A stretch of DNA of 5,587 nt from DATLGD01 sp035540755 (GTDB taxonomy: Bacteria > Actinomycetota > Actinomycetes > Mycobacteriales > SCTD01). Positions 1 to 5,562 of the stretch are shown piece after piece. The notes under the pieces are model-generated. The model saw nothing but the letters and a program-made list of their open reading frames with translations, was not told the origin of the DNA and did no database searches. The stretch spans positions 1 through 5,587 of the forward strand of contig DATLGD010000017.1 of NCBI GenBank assembly GCA_035540755.1, given 5' to 3'. Position 1 is the stretch's first letter; each line of letters opens with the position of its first letter. A program made the position numbers and the translations under genes.

Positions 1-2165
1 CCGAGCTCGTCCAGACCCAGCTCGTCGAAGAAGCGGCTCGGCCGGTCGTCGCCGCCCTCGCCGCTGGTGACCGCGGTGAGCACCAGCCGCTCGGCGGCCC
101 GGGTGACCGCGACGTAGAACAGCCGGCGCTCCTCCCCGAGCAGCTCCGCCCGGCGGGCGGACGCGTCGGCCGGGGCGCCGCGGCCCTCCGCGAGCTCGGC
201 CAGCGCGTCGGCCCCGAGCAGCGAGCCGCGCGAGCGCAGGTCCGGCCAGACGCCCTCCTGCAGTCCGGCCACCACGACCACCCGCCACTCGAGCCCCTTG
301 CTGGCGTGCGCGGTGAGCAGCCGGACGGCGTCGCCCTCAGGGGCGCGCTGGGCGAGCGTGTCGGCGGGGACCTCCTGCGCGGCGACGTCGTCGAGGAAGC
401 CGATCGCCGCCGACCCGGGCAGGCGGTCGACGTAGCGGCCGGCGGCGTCGAGCAGGGCGATCACCGCGTCGAGGCCGCGGTCGGCGACGGCGCCCTGCGG
501 CCCGCCGCGACGGCTCAGGTCGGCGAGGCGCCCGGCCAGCCCGGCTGCCGACCAGGCCGCCCAGAGCGCGTCCTCGGCGGTGCCGTCGGCCGCGGCGTCC
601 CGGACCGCCCGCAGCACGGCGTGCAGCCGGTCGAGCGGGCGCCGTGCCCGCTCGGGGAGCAGGAGCACCGAGCGCGGGTCGACCACGGCCTCGACGAGCA
701 GGGCGCCGGACGGCGCCGACCCACCGGTGGACAGCTCGAGGTCGCGCAGGGCCCGACGCAGGCGCCGCACGGCGAGGGCGTCGGCCCCCACCAGCGGGCC
801 GGTGAGCAGGCCGAGGGCGGCCGCCTCGTCCACCGACTCCGGGCGCAGCGCCGCTTCCAGCGCGGACAGCATGGCGCGCACCAGCGGCTCCTGCGCCAGC
901 GGCACCTCGTCGCCTGCGACCGCGACCGGCACCCCCGCGATGAGCAGCCCGCGCCGCAGCGAGCCGGCCGAGCGGGTCGAGCGCACGAGCACGGCCATGT
1001 CCGACCAGGCCACGCCGTCGTGCAGGTGCGCCCGCCGCAGCACGTCGGCGACCACGGCCGCCTCGGCGGTGGGGCTCGCCGCGAGGCGGACCTCGACCCG
1101 GCCCGGGGGGGTGCCGCCGGCCGGCTCGAGCGCGCGGAACCCCGGCGTCAGCCCGGCGGCCGGCAGCCGCGACGCGACGGCGCGGCTCGCCGTCAGCAGC
1201 ACGGCGCCGGCCCGGCGGCTGGTGCGCAGCTCGGCGACCGGCGCCGGCTGCCCGGCCGGTGTGCGGAAGGCCTCCCGGAAGCCGAGGATGCCGCGCACGT
1301 CGGCACCCCGGAACGCGTAGATGCTCTGGTCGGGGTCGCCGACGGCGACGAGGTCGCGCCCGTCGCCGGCGAGCGCCTGCAGCAGGCGCACCTGCGCCGG
1401 GTCGGTGTCCTGGTACTCGTCGACGAGCACGACCCGGTGCGCGGCGCGCTCGCGGGCGCGCAGCTCCGCGTCGTCCTCGAGCAGGGCGGCGGCGGTGCGT
1501 ACCAGTCCGGCGTAGTCGAGGACGTCGGCGGTGGGGTCGAGGTCGAAGCGGGCCTCGTAGCCGGCCAGGAAGGCAGCGGCCGCCACCCACTCCGGGCGGC
1601 CGTGCCGCTCACCAAGCGCCGCGAGCCGCTCCGGCCCGACCCCGCGCTCCTGCGCCCGCAGCAGCAGGTCGCGCAGCTCCTGGCGGAAGCCGCGCAGGCC
1701 GACCGCCGGCCTCAGCTCGGGCGGCCAGGCCGTCGCACCCTCGACGACGTCGCCGGCCAGCAGCCGGGCCACCTCGAGGTCGTGCTCGGGACCGGACAGC
1801 AGCCGCAGACCACGGCCGCCGAGCTCGCGCCGCAGCAGAGCGAAGGCGTAGGAGTGGAAGGTCAGCGCCAGCGCGCCGCGGGTGGTGCCGCCGAGCCGGG
1901 CGGAGGCGCGCTCGCGCAGCTCGCCGGCGGCCTTGCGGCTGAAGGTCAGGACGAGCAGCTGCTCCGGAGCGAGCCCGCGCTGCTCGACCCGGTGGGCGAC
2001 CGCCTCCACCAGCGTCGTCGTCTTGCCGGTGCCCGGCCCGGCCAGCACGAGCAGCGGGCCACCGGGGTGCTCGACCACCCGACGCTGCGCCGGGTCGAGC
2101 ACCGGTGCCGACGCGTGACGGGGCGCCCGTCGCAGCAGCGTCGGCGCAGGGGCGGAGGGAGTCAC
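1..2165 (-). CDS. adnA: UvrD/Rep-family (SF1A) ATP-dependent DNA helicase, probable AdnA subunit of AdnAB helicase-nuclease; C-terminus cut by window edge
   Basis: Superfamily 1A helicase that would unwind and, with a partner, resect DNA double-strand ends in the cytoplasm. I see 721 codons from a GTG at 2165 to the left edge, with the helicase motifs in order: Walker A GPGTGKTT (residues 43-50), a TFSRKAAGEL Ia motif, Walker B VDEYQDTD (D249, E250), GDPDQSIYAFRG motif III (276-287), a divergent motif IV (LRTSRR), motif V TAHASKGLEW (K623) and motif VI FYVAVTRA (R689). AdnA proteins are, as I recall, about 1,050 residues with a C-terminal RecB-type nuclease. That part, and a downstream adnB, would lie outside the window. 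The AdnA call rests on the motif style and on the atl/moeZ neighbourhood, which resembles Rv3202c-Rv3206c of M. tuberculosis as I remember it. It could instead be another UvrD-like protein. The start is uncertain: in-frame GTGs also occur at 2195 and 2189, and none has a strong ribosome site. No -10-like element is visible in the 43-bp gap after atl, so co-transcription with atl is likely. Confidence 0.88.
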   Translation of the reverse strand, partial: MTPSAPAPTLLRRAPRHASAPVLDPAQRRVVEHPGGPLLVLAGPGTGKTTTLVEAVAHRVEQRGLAPEQLLVLTFSRKAAGELRERASARLGGTTRGALALTFHSYAFALLRRELGGRGLRLLSGPEHDLEVARLLAGDVVEGATAWPPELRPAVGLRGFRQELRDLLLRAQERGVGPERLAALGERHGRPEWVAAAAFLAGYEARFDLDPTADVLDYAGLVRTAAALLEDDAELRARERAAHRVVLVDEYQDTDPAQVRLLQALAGDGRDLVAVGDPDQSIYAFRGADVRGILGFREAFRTPAGQPAPVAELRTSRRAGAVLLTASRAVASRLPAAGLTPGFRALEPAGGTPPGRVEVRLAASPTAEAAVVADVLRRAHLHDGVAWSDMAVLVRSTRSAGSLRRGLLIAGVPVAVAGDEVPLAQEPLVRAMLSALEAALRPESVDEAAALGLLTGPLVGADALAVRRLRRALRDLELSTGGSAPSGALLVEAVVDPRSVLLLPERARRPLDRLHAVLRAVRDAAADGTAEDALWAAWSAAGLAGRLADLSRRGGPQGAVADRGLDAVIALLDAAGRYVDRLPGSAAIGFLDDVAAQEVPADTLAQRAPEGDAVRLLTAHASKGLEWRVVVVAGLQEGVWPDLRSRGSLLGADALAELAEGRGAPADASARRAELLGEERRLFYVAVTRAAERLVLTAVTSGEGGDDRPSRFFDELGLDEL

Positions 2166-2208
2166 GGGACCGAGTCCAGCACGGCCCACCGACACGCGCG
2201 GACGGCGG

Positions 2209-2625
2209 TCAGCGGCCGTCCCAGCGGGCCACTGCCATGACGACACGCTCACCCGACAGCGGGCAGCCCTCCCCGTCGAGCAGGCGCAGCGCCTCCTGCA
2301 GGTAGGGCTCGGCCGGCCGCCCCGAGGCCTGCACGACCCGCTGCCACGGCACCTCCCGGCCGTGCGCGCTCAGGACGGTGCCGACCGTGCGGGCCGACCC
2401 GCGGCCGTGCATCTCGGCGACGTCGCCGTAGGTCATCACCTTGCCCGGCGGGATGCGGTCGACGACGTCGAGCACTCCCCGCGCGTACTCGGTCGGCGCC
2501 GCCCCGGTGCTGCCCGGGCGGGTCCCGACGCCCGCCGACGCCGTCGCCGACGCCGTCGCCGTCCCTGACCGTCGCGTGCCCGCTGCCACCCGGCCAGTGT
2601 CCCGCGCGCTGCCGCAGCCGCGCAT
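2209..2625 (-). CDS. atl: Alkyltransferase-like protein (Atl), MGMT-fold DNA-binding domain without acceptor cysteine
   Basis: Small DNA-damage recognition protein of the MGMT C-terminal-domain fold. Residues about 45-137 carry the family signature: IPPGKVMTYGDVA (Y66), the RTVG motif with the probable arginine finger R79, and the active-site region VPWQRVV. Where true O6-alkylguanine-DNA alkyltransferases have PCHR, this protein has PWQR (W94), so it cannot accept an alkyl group. It should bind and flip O6-alkylguanine and hand the lesion to nucleotide excision repair, as known for Atl1 and E. coli YbaZ. From ATG 2625 the protein has 138 residues, about 40 more than a minimal Atl. The extra N-terminus is Ala/Thr/Ser/Gly-rich and includes a 12-bp tandem repeat. 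A GTG at 2589 would give 126 residues. I prefer ATG 2625 because GGTGGG lies about 5 bases upstream, but this is not decisive. The reading frame stays open further upstream, through the palindrome and into the region antisense to padR, and I regard that as chance. The gene probably leads an atl-adnA unit. Confidence 0.88.
   Translation of the reverse strand: MRGCGSARDTGRVAAGTRRSGTATASATASAGVGTRPGSTGAAPTEYARGVLDVVDRIPPGKVMTYGDVAEMHGRGSARTVGTVLSAHGREVPWQRVVQASGRPAEPYLQEALRLLDGEGCPLSGERVVMAVARWDGR
2534..2560. repeat. 12-bp direct tandem repeat inside the 5' part of atl
   Basis: GCCGACGCCGTC occurs twice head to tail (2534-2545 and 2546-2557), followed by a further GCC. It is in frame in atl and encodes the alternating Thr-Ala/Ser-Ala stretch of its N-terminal extension. 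A 12-bp unit changes length without frameshift, so copy number may vary between strains. It looks like replication slippage in a disordered linker. No function is implied. Confidence 0.7.
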
Positions 2626-2639
2626 CGGACCCACCAGCC

Positions 2640-2706
2640 GGTGATCAACAGGCGTCTGCCAGCGGCTCGCCGCCGGCGTGCTGCTGCCGGTCTCCTGTTG
2701 ATCACC
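2640..2706. repeat. 67-bp imperfect palindrome (long inverted repeat) in the atl/padR divergent intergenic region
   Basis: The outer arms GGTGATCAACAGG (2640-2652) and CCTGTTGATCACC (2694-2706) are perfect 13-base reverse complements. The symmetry continues in register to the centre at base 2673. Of 33 paired positions I count 27 Watson-Crick pairs, 2 G-U-type pairs (2657/2689, 2664/2682) and 4 mismatches (2653/2693, 2655/2691, 2659/2687, 2667/2679), with no bulges. The left arm ends 14 bases upstream of the ATG at 2625, so it covers the region where the atl promoter or leader should lie. The right arm is 61 bases upstream of the padR -35. It lies between two divergent starts, so it is not positioned as a terminator for either gene. 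It could be a palindromic mobile repeat, a cruciform, a structured atl 5' leader or a binding site for a dimeric regulator. The sequence does not decide between these. Confidence 0.9.
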
Positions 2707-2710
2707 AGAG

Positions 2711-2742
2711 GAGCGGCGGAGCGGCGGGGCGGCGGGGCGCGG
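2711..2742. repeat. 8-bp G-rich tandem repeat
   Basis: GAGCGGCG (2711-2718) repeats exactly at 2719-2726, then as GGGCGGCG (2727-2734) and a degraded GGGCGCGG (2735-2742). The plus strand here is almost all G and C with repeated GG and GGGG runs. It starts 5 bases after the palindrome and ends about 25 bases before the padR -35. It is probably a simple-sequence tract, and its G runs could allow a two-tier quadruplex. Confidence 0.6.
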
Positions 2743-2767
2743 CGCGAAGACGAACTGGCGACAACCC

Positions 2768-2804
2768 TTGCCGGACCTGTCACCACCGGCTACCTTGCGG
2801 CGCA
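2768..2804 (+). promoter_or_regulatory. Probable padR promoter giving a leaderless mRNA
   Basis: A TTGCCG -35-like hexamer (2768-2773) and a TACCTT -10-like hexamer (2791-2796, matching the actinobacterial TANNNT form) are separated by exactly 17 bases. The A of the padR ATG is the eighth base after the -10, where transcription would be expected to start. No purine-rich ribosome site precedes the ATG (the upstream bases are TTGCGGCGC). Together these suggest transcription starts at or next to the start codon. No clear ATGT/ACAT-type PadR operator was found, so the autoregulatory site is not identified. Confidence 0.6.
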
Positions 2805-3190
2805 TGGATGCAGGTGGCGCACGACAGCCGCTCTCACAGCTGCGCCGTGGCGTCCTCGAGTACTGCGTGCTGTCCCTGCTCGACGACGAGCCGCTGTACG
2901 GCTTCGACCTCGTACGCCGGCTCGGCGACGTCGACGGGATGGTCACCAGCGAGGGCACCATCTACCCCCTGCTGTCGCGGCTGCGGCGCGAGGGCCGGGT
3001 GACCACCACCTGGGTCGAGTCCGAGGCCGGGCCGCCCCGCCGCTACTACGCCCTCACGGCCGAGGGCCGCACCGCCCTCGCCGGCTTCGCCGAGGAGTGG
3101 CGGCGCTTCCGCGACGCCGTCGACTCGCTGCTGCCCGCGCACCTGCCTGTCCGCACCGCTCCCGCCCGTCCCCGGAAGGACCGGTCATGA
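2804..3190 (+). CDS. PadR-family winged-helix transcriptional repressor
   Basis: A 128-residue cytoplasmic DNA-binding protein. Residues about 12-88 form a typical PadR winged helix: LLDDEPLYGFDLVRRL (25-40), the recognition region TSEGTIYPLLSRLRREG (48-64), and the wing ending RRYYALTAEGR (79-89). One helix follows (about 90-110), as in the short PadR subfamily that dimerises through C-terminal helices. A basic Pro/Arg tail ends the protein. I chose ATG 2804 because it fits the leaderless promoter. A TTG at 2768 would add 12 unlikely residues and overlaps the -35. The stop codon overlaps the start of the HAAS membrane gene (ATGA, 3187-3190), so the two are translationally coupled. PadR proteins commonly repress their own operon and respond to small molecules or membrane stress. 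The ligand here is unknown. Confidence 0.93.
   Translation: MDAGGARQPLSQLRRGVLEYCVLSLLDDEPLYGFDLVRRLGDVDGMVTSEGTIYPLLSRLRREGRVTTTWVESEAGPPRRYYALTAEGRTALAGFAEEWRRFRDAVDSLLPAHLPVRTAPARPRKDRS
3176..3186 (+). promoter_or_regulatory. Ribosome binding site of the HAAS membrane gene, inside the 3' end of padR
   Basis: AAGGA (3176-3180, within GGAAGGA) lies 6 bases before ATG 3187. It is encoded within the last codons of padR and supports this start and coupled translation over upstream in-frame alternatives. Confidence 0.75.
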
Positions 3191-4179
3191 CCGCCACCAC
3201 CACCGAGCGCCTGGTCGCCGACTACCTCGCCCGCCTGGAGGCGGCGGCCGCCGCCCTGCCTCCGGACCGCCGCGCCGAGCTGCTGGAGGAGATCGGCGGC
3301 CACATCGACGGCGCCCGGGCCGCCGGCGCCGCCGCCGACGAGGCCGCGGTGCGCACGCTGCTCGACCGGCTCGGGCCGCCGGAGGTCATCGTGGCCGCCG
3401 CCGCCGACGACGACCCGGCGGCGGCGTCGTCGCCGGCCCCGGTGCTGCGCCCGCCGTCCCCCTCCCACGAGCTGGCGGCGGTCCTGTTCCTCACCGCCGG
3501 CTCCTTCGTGCCGGTGCTCGGCTGGCTGGTCGGCGCGGTGCTGCTGTGGACCTCGCGCCGCTGGTCGACCGGCGAGAAGCTGCTCGGCACGCTGGTGGTC
3601 CCCCTGGGTCCGGGCGGCCTGTTCCTCGCCGGGGCGGTGCTGCCGCTGGGCCAGGTCTGCGCGGTGTCGGCGGACTTCGGCGACCTCTCCGGCCCGGTCG
3701 ACGGCGCGCTGCCGGGCGCACCCGTCGAGACCTGCACGGGGTTCTCGCTGCCGCTGCCGCTCGGGATCGCCCTGCTCGTGCTCGCGCTCGTCGCGCCGGT
3801 CGTCGTCGCCGTCGTCCTCTACCGGCGGGCGGCCGCCCGGGCGGCCGCCGAGCCTCCGGTCCCGGTCGCCGCGGCGACCTCGGTCTGGGGCGGCCTGGAG
3901 ATCGCCGCAGTGCTGACCCTGGCGCTGGGCGGCGTCGTCGTCCCGGTGCTGGGGACGCTGGTCGGTCTGGTGCTGGTGTGGTCCTCGCCGCGCTGGACGA
4001 CCCTGGCCAAGGGCCTGGCGACCGCCGTGGCGCTGGGACCGCTGCTCGTGCTGGCCGTGCCGTTCTACGCGTTCGCCGGCATCGCCCCGCTCGGAGTCGG
4101 GCTGGGCGGCGTCGTCGCGCTGAGCGCCGTCGGGCCACTGCTGGCCGCGGGCGGCCTGGCCTTGGCACTGCGCCGCTGA
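3187..4179 (+). CDS. PadR-linked membrane protein with N-terminal HAAS/DUF1700-like domain and internally duplicated membrane module
   Basis: A 330-residue membrane protein. Residues about 7-72 form a soluble helical domain of the HAAS (formerly DUF1700) type: LVADYLARLEAAAAALPPDRR, then ELLEEIGGHI and LLDRLGPPEVI. This type is regularly found next to PadR regulators. An acidic/Ala/Pro linker (73-94) leads to the membrane part. Hydrophobic segments lie at about 96-121, 135-155, 187-212, 239-265, 277-298 and 302-328. Two halves are related: 109-131 and 253-275 match at 15 of 23 positions, including PVLG, LVG and the RW..K loop. A loop at about 156-186 has two cysteines (C158, C183) and may be extracytoplasmic and disulfide-bonded. 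The start is set by an AAGGA site and the ATGA overlap with padR. An open frame extends upstream to 2641 but runs through padR and is chance. Function is unknown. By family it probably works with its PadR partner in membrane or envelope-related control. No transporter gene is adjacent. Confidence 0.88.
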   Translation: MTATTTERLVADYLARLEAAAAALPPDRRAELLEEIGGHIDGARAAGAAADEAAVRTLLDRLGPPEVIVAAAADDDPAAASSPAPVLRPPSPSHELAAVLFLTAGSFVPVLGWLVGAVLLWTSRRWSTGEKLLGTLVVPLGPGGLFLAGAVLPLGQVCAVSADFGDLSGPVDGALPGAPVETCTGFSLPLPLGIALLVLALVAPVVVAVVLYRRAAARAAAEPPVPVAAATSVWGGLEIAAVLTLALGGVVVPVLGTLVGLVLVWSSPRWTTLAKGLATAVALGPLLVLAVPFYAFAGIAPLGVGLGGVVALSAVGPLLAAGGLALALRR

Positions 4180-4203
4180 CCCTTCGCAGCCGGTCGTCGC
4201 CGG

Positions 4204-4356
4204 TCAGCCGTCGCGGCCGACCACCTGCTCGCAGGCCCGCTCCGCGACGTCCTGGCGCACGCCCTCCTGCACCGAGTGCGCGACGCACCGGTCGAACTCA
4301 CTGGTGCCCGCGCACGCGGTCAGCAGCAGCAGGCCCAGCAGGCCGAGACGCCGCAC
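4204..4356 (-). CDS. Putative 50-residue lipoprotein, coupled to moeZ
   Basis: Begins at GTG 4356, only 4 bases after the moeZ stop (4361-4363), and ends at TGA 4204. The N-terminus is a compact type II signal peptide: two arginines, a Leu/Gly-rich core and the lipobox LTAC, with C15 the predicted lipidated residue. The mature part would be about 36 residues and has two more cysteines, C24 (FDRCVAHSV) and C42 (AERACEQVV). They are spaced so that two short helices could be joined by one disulfide. I do not recognise the family. No strong ribosome site precedes the GTG, so translation may depend on ribosomes finishing moeZ. An upstream ATG at 4413 in the same frame would lie inside moeZ and bury the signal peptide, so it is unlikely. 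The gene is convergent with the HAAS gene, with only 24 bases between the two stops. The signal peptide and lipobox are clear, but such a short gene needs conservation evidence. Confidence 0.68.
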   Translation of the reverse strand: MRRLGLLGLLLLTACAGTSEFDRCVAHSVQEGVRQDVAERACEQVVGRDG

Positions 4357-4360
4357 GAGG

Positions 4361-5551
4361 TCAGTACGTCGGCAGGCTGGGGTCGACCTGGTTGGCCCAG
4401 GCGAGGACGCCACCCTGCACGTGCACCGAGTTGGTGAGCCCGGCCTGCTTCAGCGCCGCGAGCGCCTCCGCGGAGCGCACACCGCTCTTGCAGTAGAGGA
4501 CGATCTCCTTGTCCTGCGGCAGCTGCGAGAGCGCGGCGCCGGAGAGGATCTCGCCCTTGGGGATCAGCCTGGCGCCGGGCACCGAGACGATCTCGAACTC
4601 AGCCGGCTCGCGCACGTCGACGAGCACGAGGTCCTCACCGGCGTCGAGCTTGGCCTTGAGCTCGGTGGCGAGGATGGTCGAGCCCTGCGCGGCGTCCTGG
4701 GCGGCCTCGGACACGGTGCCGCAGAAGGCCTCGTAGTCGACCAGTCCGGTGATGGTCGGGTTCTTGCCGCACAGCGGGCACTCGGGGTCCTTGCGCACCT
4801 TGATCTTGCGGTACTCCATCTCGAGGGCGTCGTAGACCACGAGCGAGCCGACCAGCGGCTCACCGATGCCGGTGAGCACCTTGACCGCCTCGGTGGTCTG
4901 GATCGAGCCGATGGAGGCGCACAGCACGCCGAGGACGCCGCCCTCGGCGCAGGAGGGAACCATGCCCGGCGGCGGGGGCTCGGGGTAGAGGCACCGGTAG
5001 CACGGAGCCTCCCCGCCGGGGGCGGTCGGCCAGAACACCGAGGCCTGGCCGTCGAAGCGGTAGATCGAGCCCCAGACGTAGGGCTTGCCGAGGAAGAACG
5101 CGGCGTCGTTGACCATGTACCGGGTCGCGAAGTTGTCGGTGCCGTCGACGATCAGGTCGTAGCCGCGGAAGATGTCGAAGACGTTGTCGTTGTCGAGGCG
5201 CTCGTTGTGCACGACCACGTCGACGTAGGGGTTGATCTCGGCGACCGACTCCTTGGCCGACTCCGCCTTCGGGCGACCGACGTCGGACTGGCCGTGGATG
5301 ATCTGGCGCTGCAGGTTGGACTCGTCGACCTCGTCGAACTCGACGATGCCGAGGGTGCCGACGCCCGCGGCGGCGAGGTACATCAGCGCCGGGCTGCCGA
5401 GGCCGCCGGCGCCGATCACGAGCACCTTGGCGTTCTTCAGCCGCTTCTGCCCGTCCATGCCGACGTCGGGGATGATGAGGTGACGGCTGTAGCGGCGCAC
5501 CTCGTCGTTCGTCAGCTCGGGGGCCGGCTCGACCAGGGGTGGCAGGGACAC
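4361..5551 (-). CDS. moeZ: Adenylyltransferase/sulfurtransferase MoeZ (MoeB/ThiF E1-like domain plus C-terminal rhodanese)
   Basis: A complete 396-residue two-domain enzyme. The E1-like domain (about 14-260) has the nucleotide loop GAGGLGSP (47-54), the EFDEVDESNLQRQ segment (D73, N79, R82), the DGTDNFATRY motif (136-145) and a zinc site from two CxxC pairs (C184/C187 and C258/C261). A linker leads to a rhodanese domain (about 290-394) with active-site loop CKSGVR and catalytic Cys C354. Such enzymes adenylate the C-terminal Gly-Gly of a small sulfur carrier and then transfer sulfur from a rhodanese persulfide to give a thiocarboxylate. In actinobacteria the carriers include MoaD (molybdopterin) and CysO (cysteine synthesis), and MoeZ also serves thio-containing secondary metabolites. 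All key residues I looked for are present, so it should be active. The start is GTG 5551, five bases after GAGGAG. M. tuberculosis calls its equivalent moeB1 (Rv3206c) or moeZ. No carrier gene is in the window, so the substrate cannot be assigned locally. Confidence 0.95.
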   Translation of the reverse strand: MSLPPLVEPAPELTNDEVRRYSRHLIIPDVGMDGQKRLKNAKVLVIGAGGLGSPALMYLAAAGVGTLGIVEFDEVDESNLQRQIIHGQSDVGRPKAESAKESVAEINPYVDVVVHNERLDNDNVFDIFRGYDLIVDGTDNFATRYMVNDAAFFLGKPYVWGSIYRFDGQASVFWPTAPGGEAPCYRCLYPEPPPPGMVPSCAEGGVLGVLCASIGSIQTTEAVKVLTGIGEPLVGSLVVYDALEMEYRKIKVRKDPECPLCGKNPTITGLVDYEAFCGTVSEAAQDAAQGSTILATELKAKLDAGEDLVLVDVREPAEFEIVSVPGARLIPKGEILSGAALSQLPQDKEIVLYCKSGVRSAEALAALKQAGLTNSVHVQGGVLAWANQVDPSLPTY

Positions 5552-5562
5552 GAAGGCTCCTC
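5552..5562 (-). promoter_or_regulatory. Strong ribosome binding site of moeZ
   Basis: On the minus strand GAGGAG (plus-strand bases 5557-5562) lies five bases before the GTG start at 5551. This is the clearest Shine-Dalgarno sequence in the window and fixes the GTG start. The promoter itself would lie beyond the right edge or in the last 25 bases, where I see no clear hexamers. Confidence 0.8.

Noticed and set aside
306..2240. A 644-codon plus-strand open frame, plus several others on both strands opposite or within the helicase gene
   Set aside because: The helicase frame on the minus strand carries all SF1 motifs in order. The opposing frames give Arg/Gly/Ala/Pro-rich low-complexity peptides typical of shadow frames in high-GC DNA.
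2640..2706. Palindrome as an intrinsic bidirectional terminator
   Set aside because: Both flanking genes are transcribed away from it, and neither side has a T-tract.
2640..2706. Palindrome as insertion-sequence ends or an attachment site
   Set aside because: There is no transposase or integrase gene, no tRNA and no target-site duplication around it: the flanking CAGCC and AGAGG do not match.
2768..2790. PadR operator in the padR promoter
   Set aside because: I looked for an ATGT-N8-ACAT-like inverted repeat and found only short CCGG matches, which are too weak in this GC background.
2626..2961. Extension of Atl to 250 residues from a start at 2961
   Set aside because: It would cross the palindrome and padR on the opposite strand, and the added residues have no family similarity.
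2641..3186. Upstream in-frame extension of the HAAS membrane protein starting inside the palindrome
   Set aside because: It runs through the palindrome and the padR gene in another frame, has an Arg/Ala-rich sequence, and a good ribosome site with ATGA overlap supports ATG 3187.
4357..4413. Lipoprotein start at ATG 4413
   Set aside because: It would overlap the end of moeZ and place about 19 polar, proline-containing residues before the signal peptide, which does not suit a type II signal.
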